A stretch of DNA of 64,000 bases from positions 1,488,001 through 1,552,000 of the forward strand of contig CAWIBX010000005.1 in NCBI GenBank assembly GCA_963834405.1. Reading direction: 5' to 3'. Below, piece after piece: positions 59,275 through 64,000 of this stretch. The translations under genes and the position numbers were made by a program. Each line of letters begins with the position of its first letter. The stretch's first letter is position 1. The notes beneath the pieces were generated by a model. The model had not been told where the DNA came from. It was given only the letters and a program-made list of their open reading frames with translations, and did no database searches. Source of the DNA: Bog-473 sp963834405 (GTDB lineage: Bacteria > Actinomycetota > Acidimicrobiia > Acidimicrobiales > RAAP-2).

Positions 59275-60735
59275 TCAGGCGGATGGTGCTGCTTGGGCGG
59301 GTAGGGGAGCGAGCGTAGCCAGTTCGAGGTCGAGGGCCTCTTCGAGCGCGGCGGCGGTGCGCAGCACCACCAGGTCGCCGTGCTGGGGCCCGACCAGCTG
59401 GAGGCCGACCGGCAGCCCGCCGCTCGTCAGGCCGGCGCACACGGTGGCCGCGGGGGAGCGGGTCATGTTGAAGGGGTAGGTGAACTGGATCCAGTTGGCC
59501 GTCTCCTCGCCGTTGACCTCGCTCGTGATCTGATCGGCGAAGGGAGGCGGCCCGGCGCAAGTCGGCGTCACCAGGATGCGACAGGTGCGGAACAGCTCCA
59601 CCAGCCGCAGGTTCATGCGGTGGAAGCGGTCGATGATGAGCAGCAGCGCCTCCGCGGTGGTCGCCTGCGCCTCGTTGACGAAGTGGCGCAGGACGGGATG
59701 GACCTCCTCCCAGCGCGGATGGCCCATGAAGGGTCGCAGGTGGCGCAAGGTGCAGGCCGCCGTGTAGATGAGGAAATCACCGACGGGGTCTTCATCGAAC
59801 ACGGACTCCAGCACGGAGACCTCGGCCCCCAGCGACGCCATCTGCTCGACGGCGTGGTCGCACAGGGCGCGCACCTCGGCGTCGACGGTGGCGTAGCCGA
59901 GGGTGGGGGCGTAGGCGACGCGCACGGGGACGTGGGGGTCGGCCAGGGCGTCGCGCCAATTGGCCTCGGGGCGGGGGAGCGAGCGCAGGTCGGTGGGGTC
60001 GGGACCGACGGCGACGTCGAGTGCGTAGGCGACGTCGGCGATGTGGCGGGCCATGGGGCCGTTGGTGGAGAGGTCGATCCAGCCGGGGGGCTTCGGGCCG
60101 CCGCTCGGGACGCGGCCGAAGCTCGACTTCATCCCCGAGAGGCCGCAGCAGGCGCTGGGGATGCGGATGGATCCTCCCCCGTCGGAGCCGGTGGCCAGCG
60201 GGACCATGCCGGCGGCGAGGGCGGCCGAGGCGCCACCCGAGGACCCGCCGGGGCCCCGCGCGGTGTCGAACGGGTTCAGGGAGGGGCCGAAGATGTGGTT
60301 GGTCGTGTTTCCCATCCAGCCGAACTCGGGCGTGTTGGTCTTGCCGACCACGATGCAGCCGGCCGCCTTGAGCCGGGCCACGAAGGGGGAGTCGGCGGCG
60401 GCGGGTGGGTCGTCCTGGTGGAGGGCGGACCCGTGGGTGGTGGTGTAGCCGACGGCGTCCTGGAGGTCCTTGACGCCGAGGGGGACGCCGGCGAGGGCCC
60501 CGGGGTCCTGCCCGGCGGCGATCTTGTCGTCCAGCGCGGCGGCCTCGGCGAGCGCCCGGTCGGGGTCGACCGCCACGAAGGCGTTGTAGACGGGGTTCAG
60601 GGCGTCGATGCGGGCCAGGGCGACCTCGGTGAGCTCGCGGGCGCTCACCTGCTTGGTGCGCACGGCGTGGGCCAGCTCGACGAGGGAGGTGGTACGGAAA
60701 TCGAGCGTGCCGAGGTCGGCCAGGTTCGCGGTCAT
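59275..60735 (-). CDS. Amidase signature family protein
   Basis: 486-aa amidase. The catalytic triad is visible: Lys in GVKDLQDAVG, the cis-Ser and catalytic Ser in GGSSGGASAALAAGMVPLATG. The family's KSSFGRVPSGG segment is present. The N-terminal LAHAVRTKQVSARELTEVALARID and C-terminal SGGLPVGLQLVGPQHGD are typical of GatA-like amidases. No gatB/gatC is present, so it is more likely a catabolic amidase hydrolysing a small amide. ATG 60735 is used; the longer frame upstream reads Arg/Pro-rich antisense sequence. Confidence 0.92.
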   Translation of the reverse strand: MTANLADLGTLDFRTTSLVELAHAVRTKQVSARELTEVALARIDALNPVYNAFVAVDPDRALAEAAALDDKIAAGQDPGALAGVPLGVKDLQDAVGYTTTHGSALHQDDPPAAADSPFVARLKAAGCIVVGKTNTPEFGWMGNTTNHIFGPSLNPFDTARGPGGSSGGASAALAAGMVPLATGSDGGGSIRIPSACCGLSGMKSSFGRVPSGGPKPPGWIDLSTNGPMARHIADVAYALDVAVGPDPTDLRSLPRPEANWRDALADPHVPVRVAYAPTLGYATVDAEVRALCDHAVEQMASLGAEVSVLESVFDEDPVGDFLIYTAACTLRHLRPFMGHPRWEEVHPVLRHFVNEAQATTAEALLLIIDRFHRMNLRLVELFRTCRILVTPTCAGPPPFADQITSEVNGEETANWIQFTYPFNMTRSPAATVCAGLTSGGLPVGLQLVGPQHGDLVVLRTAAALEEALDLELATLAPLPAQAAPSA

Positions 60736-60772
60736 CGGTGCTGGTCTCCCTCCCGGTCCGGGCTCGGTGTGT

Positions 60773-61783
60773 TCAGGCGGACGGCGACAGCCCCGCCACC
60801 GCCTCCGCCAACTCGACACCCAGGGGCACGATCGCCGGCGCGGGGATGGTCACGCCGTTGTCCACGTAGCGCTGCACGTGCGCCTTGCACTCGGGGAGCG
60901 AGCCGTGGACGACCAGCTCGTCGACCGTCTCGTCGGAGATGGCGGCGAGCGCGCCCTTGCGGTCGCCCGCCGCCCAGGCGTCCCACATGGGCTGCAACGC
61001 GGGACCGCGCCCCAGCCAGCGGTGGAACTCGGCGTACGCCGGCACGTTCAGGTAGGCGGTGATCATCCGCCGTCCCACCATCCGGGCGAGATCCTTGTCC
61101 TCGGTCACGATGACGAAGATCCGGGCGACGATCTCCTTCTTCTCCCAACCCGGGGACCCCTCCGACTGGGCGGCTTCGCCGGCGGCCTTCTCGACCTCGG
61201 CCACCGACGTCGCCACGTCCTCGGCGCTCAGCCAGTTGAGGATGGCGCCGTCGGCCTCCCGGCCGGCCAGGTGGAGCATGCCGGGCCGCAGCGCGGCCAG
61301 GTAGACGGGCGGCAGCTGCTCGGGGATGCGGGCGAGGCGGAAGCCCTTCACGCTGAAGGTGTCGAACTGCTCGGTGACCTTCTCGCCGGTGAAGGCGAGC
61401 CGGAGGAAGCGCAGGGTGTCACGGACCCGGCGGTACTGGTTCTCGAAGGGGATGCCGTTCCAGTTGGCCACGATCACCTCGGACGAGGCGCCCAGGCCGC
61501 AGGCGAAGCGTCCGGGGGCCGCGTCGGCCAGGGCGGCCACGCTCTGGGCCAGGAGGGCGGGGCCCCGGGTGTAGGCCGGCGTGATGGCCACGCCCAGGTT
61601 CAGGGTGGGCTCCCAGGCCGCGGCGAGCGTGAGGGGCGTGAAGCCGTCGGGGCCGTCGACCTCGGCGGACCAGATGTCGGTGTATCCGAGCTCGCGTACG
61701 CGCGCGAACCACTCGCGGTGCGCGTGGAGCGGGATCCCGTCGAACGGGACGGTGATGCCGGGTCGTGCGGGTCCGTCGCTCAT
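60773..61783 (-). CDS. LLM class F420-dependent oxidoreductase
   Basis: 336-aa luciferase-like oxidoreductase: ITVPFDGIPLHAHREWFARVRELGYTDIWSAEVDG, LNLGVAITPAYTRGPALLAQSVAALADAAPGRFACGLGASSEVI for cofactor binding, and LPPVYLAALRPGMLHLAGREADGAILNWLS in the middle. It is an F420-type member by the GxGxSSEVIVxxWNG context. The ATG overlaps the PPK2 stop codon (ATGA), so it is translated with that gene. The substrate is unknown. Confidence 0.9.
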   Translation of the reverse strand: MSDGPARPGITVPFDGIPLHAHREWFARVRELGYTDIWSAEVDGPDGFTPLTLAAAWEPTLNLGVAITPAYTRGPALLAQSVAALADAAPGRFACGLGASSEVIVANWNGIPFENQYRRVRDTLRFLRLAFTGEKVTEQFDTFSVKGFRLARIPEQLPPVYLAALRPGMLHLAGREADGAILNWLSAEDVATSVAEVEKAAGEAAQSEGSPGWEKKEIVARIFVIVTEDKDLARMVGRRMITAYLNVPAYAEFHRWLGRGPALQPMWDAWAAGDRKGALAAISDETVDELVVHGSLPECKAHVQRYVDNGVTIPAPAIVPLGVELAEAVAGLSPSA

Positions 61784-62811
61784 GCCTGCTGACGCTCCTC
61801 CTTCGATAGGGCGGATCCGGCGCCATTGGGCGAGTCCGGGTCGGGCTGGAACTCGGCGTCGTCGAGGGCGAGCGCGAGCTCGGTCTGCTCCTCCTCGTCG
61901 TCGTAGGGCGGCACCGGGACGCCCCACCGTTCCATCCCCGCCTCCATGCGCTCGATGACGGTCTCTATCACCTCGACCCGGCCGTTGCGCTTGTTCTCGG
62001 CCGAGATGACGTCCCAGTGCGCGAGGGGCCCGTCGGTCAACCGGAGCATGTCGCGCACGGCCTCGTCGTACTCGCCCCGCTTCTCCCGGTTGCGCCAGTC
62101 CTCCTCGGTGAGCTTCCACGACTTGAGGGGGTCGTCACGCCGGCGGACGAAGCGACGGAGCTGCTCCTCGTGCGACATGTGCATCCAGAGCTTGATGACG
62201 ATCATCCCCTCCTCCGCCAGGGTGTGCTCGAAATCGTTGATCTCCTGATAGGCCCGGCGCCACTGCACCTCGGTGGCCAGGCTCTCGACCCGTTCGACGA
62301 GCACACGGCCGTACCAGCTGCGGTCGAAGATGGTCATGCCGCCCCAGCCGGGGAGCGGCGGCCAGAACCGCCACAGGAAGTGGTGGCGCAGCTGGTCGGG
62401 CGTCGGTGCGGCGAAGGCCGCGATGTGGACGTGGCGCGGGTCGAGCGGCTCCACCAGACGCTTGATCGCCCCGCCCTTGCCGGCGGCGTCCCACCCCTCG
62501 AAGACCACGCACACCGGCGGTCCGAGCTTGCCGTGGGTGAGCTGCCCGCCGTTGATCAGGCGCAGGTGCAGCAGACGGCGCTGCGCCCGGCCCAGGCGCT
62601 TGGCCTCCTCGTCCTTGGTCAGGCGCAGCGACAGGTCGGCGTCCTCGAGGCGGGCGAAGGACGCCGGGTGCTCGCGGTCCCGCTCGCGTTGATGGCCCGA
62701 GGGGCCGAGGACGGGCTTGGGGCGGGTGCCACCCCCGTGGCCGCCGTGGTCGCCGTGATCGCCGTGGTGGTGCTCGTGATCGTGGCTGTGACCACGACCG
62801 TCCTTGCTCAC
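61780..62811 (-). CDS. Polyphosphate kinase 2 family protein with His-rich N terminus
   Basis: 343 aa from GTG 62811. The N-terminal 28 residues are strongly His-rich (HSHDHEHHHGDHGDHGGHGG), possibly metal binding. The kinase core has Walker A FEGWDAAGKGGAIKRL (about 104-119), FDRSWYGRVLVERVE as Walker B/lid, and RRDDPLKSWKLTEEDWRNREK typical of PPK2. PPK2 enzymes transfer phosphate between polyphosphate and nucleotides. Overlaps both neighbours by 4 nt (DNA methylase upstream, LLM downstream). The charged C-terminal tail (EEEQTELALALDDAEFQPDP) is not part of the domain. Confidence 0.9.
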   Translation of the reverse strand: MSKDGRGHSHDHEHHHGDHGDHGGHGGGTRPKPVLGPSGHQRERDREHPASFARLEDADLSLRLTKDEEAKRLGRAQRRLLHLRLINGGQLTHGKLGPPVCVVFEGWDAAGKGGAIKRLVEPLDPRHVHIAAFAAPTPDQLRHHFLWRFWPPLPGWGGMTIFDRSWYGRVLVERVESLATEVQWRRAYQEINDFEHTLAEEGMIVIKLWMHMSHEEQLRRFVRRRDDPLKSWKLTEEDWRNREKRGEYDEAVRDMLRLTDGPLAHWDVISAENKRNGRVEVIETVIERMEAGMERWGVPVPPYDDEEEQTELALALDDAEFQPDPDSPNGAGSALSKEERQQA

Positions 62812-63947
62812 GTCGCCTGTTGTAGCCGATCCATGGAGGCGGCGGCGATCCGGGCCGACGCGGGTCCCGGCGATCCCACCGCCTCGATCACCCGCCGCAC
62901 CAGCACGGGCTCGCCGGCGATCACCAGCAGCTCCCGGTTGGAGAGATGGCCCACCCGCCCCACCTTGCGGCCCAACGGGTCGTAGATGCCGATGCGCGCC
63001 CCGACGTAGCGGGCCGAGTCGAACGCCAGCGTCGCCACTTCCCGCCGCCGGCGCCGGCTCCGGTTCCGGCTTCGCTGGGGGGCGGCGCACAGCTCCTCGA
63101 GCTCCGCCACGTCGAGCCACGACTCGTCGTTGTACGACAGCACCAGCAGGCCACAGTCGACCGACGCCACGACCGACGCCAGCGCGCCCGGCATCGTCCG
63201 TTTGGAGTTGAACGCCGACCGCGTGGACGTGTCGCGGGCGTCGACACGCTTGCGGGCCACGCCGTAGGCCTCGGGCGCGTCCCAGGCCACCAGCGTCTCC
63301 CACACGTGGTAGTTGGTGAAGTACCGGTGCTGGTTGTACGGCGGATCGAGGTAGGCGAGGTCGAAACGGCCGAGGGTGGGCGCCAACGCGACGGCGTCGC
63401 CCCGGACGGCGCGGCCCGGCCCCGCCAGCAGCTCGGGCACCCGCAGCTCCATCCGGTTGGCCGACCGCGGCGCCCACTCCTTCACGTAGGCCATCTGCAC
63501 GCCCGTCGTCGAGTCGACCCGGTCGGCCGCCTCGATGAGCGAGGTCAACAGCAGCGGGTACAGCGGTGACCCCGCATACTCCGACTCGATGGCGTCGCGG
63601 GCGGCGTCCATCCGCATGGCGTTGTGCGGTTGGAAGAACCGGGCCTGACGGTTGAACATCTCGGTGACGTAGCCGTCGGTGCCCGGGAGGGAGTTGAGGT
63701 GGGTGACGGCCGCGCGCAGCGCCCGCACGTCGGTGGCGGCGGCATCCGCCTCGATGTAGGTCCGGGCGAAGGCGTCGGCGTAGCGAGCGGTGTCGACGGC
63801 GGTCACGTGCACGCCCTGGGCCTTGAAGGCCTGGGCGACACGGGTGGTGCCGGTGAAGAGATCGAGCGCGGTGCGGGCCCCGGAGGCGGCGCAGATCCGG
63901 GCGAGGACCGGGACGAGGCGGCGTTTGGAGCCCAGGTACTTGATCAC
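62808..63947 (-). CDS. D12-class N6-adenine DNA methyltransferase
   Basis: 379 aa. It begins MIKYLGSKRRLVPVLARIC, the FTGTTRVAQAF SAM-binding loop is at 31-41, and DPPYNQHRY (Asp201) is the catalytic motif, as in D12-class adenine methylases. The C-terminal third has an Arg-rich block RSRNRSRRRRREVATLA. No restriction endonuclease is adjacent, so it may be an orphan methylase or a partner elsewhere. Its downstream coupling to PPK2 by a 4-nt overlap is unusual. The upstream edge of the window contains its promoter region. Confidence 0.85.
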   Translation of the reverse strand: MIKYLGSKRRLVPVLARICAASGARTALDLFTGTTRVAQAFKAQGVHVTAVDTARYADAFARTYIEADAAATDVRALRAAVTHLNSLPGTDGYVTEMFNRQARFFQPHNAMRMDAARDAIESEYAGSPLYPLLLTSLIEAADRVDSTTGVQMAYVKEWAPRSANRMELRVPELLAGPGRAVRGDAVALAPTLGRFDLAYLDPPYNQHRYFTNYHVWETLVAWDAPEAYGVARKRVDARDTSTRSAFNSKRTMPGALASVVASVDCGLLVLSYNDESWLDVAELEELCAAPQRSRNRSRRRRREVATLAFDSARYVGARIGIYDPLGRKVGRVGHLSNRELLVIAGEPVLVRRVIEAVGSPGPASARIAAASMDRLQQAT

Positions 63948-64000
63948 GGGACGTCTCCGTGGTCCCCGTGGCGTCGCATCCGGCCCACCCTACGATGGGG

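Overview
The window is high-GC DNA (about 70% by eye), densely packed with genes and often with 1-8 nt stop/start overlaps. Gene content points to an actinobacterium. It has several F420/flavin luciferase-like oxidoreductases, many acyl-CoA dehydrogenases, two P450s, an actinobacterial GT2-DUF5719-phosphomannomutase-SIS neighbourhood and a BioB/BsaP pair. A lineage such as Acidimicrobiia is plausible but not proven from this sequence.

Region 1 (1-18.5 kb) is envelope and housekeeping. An SDR is followed by three tandem GT4 glycosyltransferases and a sugar-nucleotide reductase that resembles GDP-4-keto-6-deoxymannose reductase. Next come a large GT2/membrane protein broken by a frameshift, a DUF5719 secreted protein, and a reverse-strand group ftsH - ECF sigma factor - DUF4349 membrane protein. 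A CPBP protease and the coupled trio phosphomannomutase - Trm112-like - SIS isomerase close the region. An IS1182-type element with 16-bp inverted ends (18464-20391) follows.

Region 2 (20-48 kb) is lipid or steroid-type catabolism. It holds a thiolase diverging from a pair of acyl-CoA dehydrogenases, two LLM oxidoreductases and a P450. The P450 diverges from a five-gene operon whose content closely parallels the mycobacterial igr operon (ChsE2, ChsH2, ChsE1, ChsH1, Ltp2; cholesterol side-chain degradation). A further LLM enzyme, two acyl-CoA synthetases, an aldolase and another acyl-CoA dehydrogenase follow. Four promoter regions here carry matches or near-matches to TnnAACnnGTTnnA, the operator consensus of the cholesterol regulator KstR. 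A decayed tnpB transposon lies at 26.6-27.9 kb.

Region 3 (48-64 kb) is mixed. It has a secreted G1 (eqolisin) peptidase, an archaeal-type riboflavin synthase, a DinB-like protein, bioB with a 55-aa bsaP gene, and another acyl-CoA dehydrogenase. A TetR/MFS divergent pair follows, with a long palindromic operator and a frameshifted transporter. The window ends with a reverse-strand run of P450, cupin, amidase, LLM, PPK2 and D12 DNA adenine methylase genes.

The least explained signals are a three-copy double-hairpin repeat (37811, 57305, 57403) and a pair of small paralogous proteins of unknown family (40172 and 40904). The clustered KstR-like sites outside the mycobacteria also deserve attention. 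Three probable single-gene frameshifts in 64 kb may be real or may be assembly errors.
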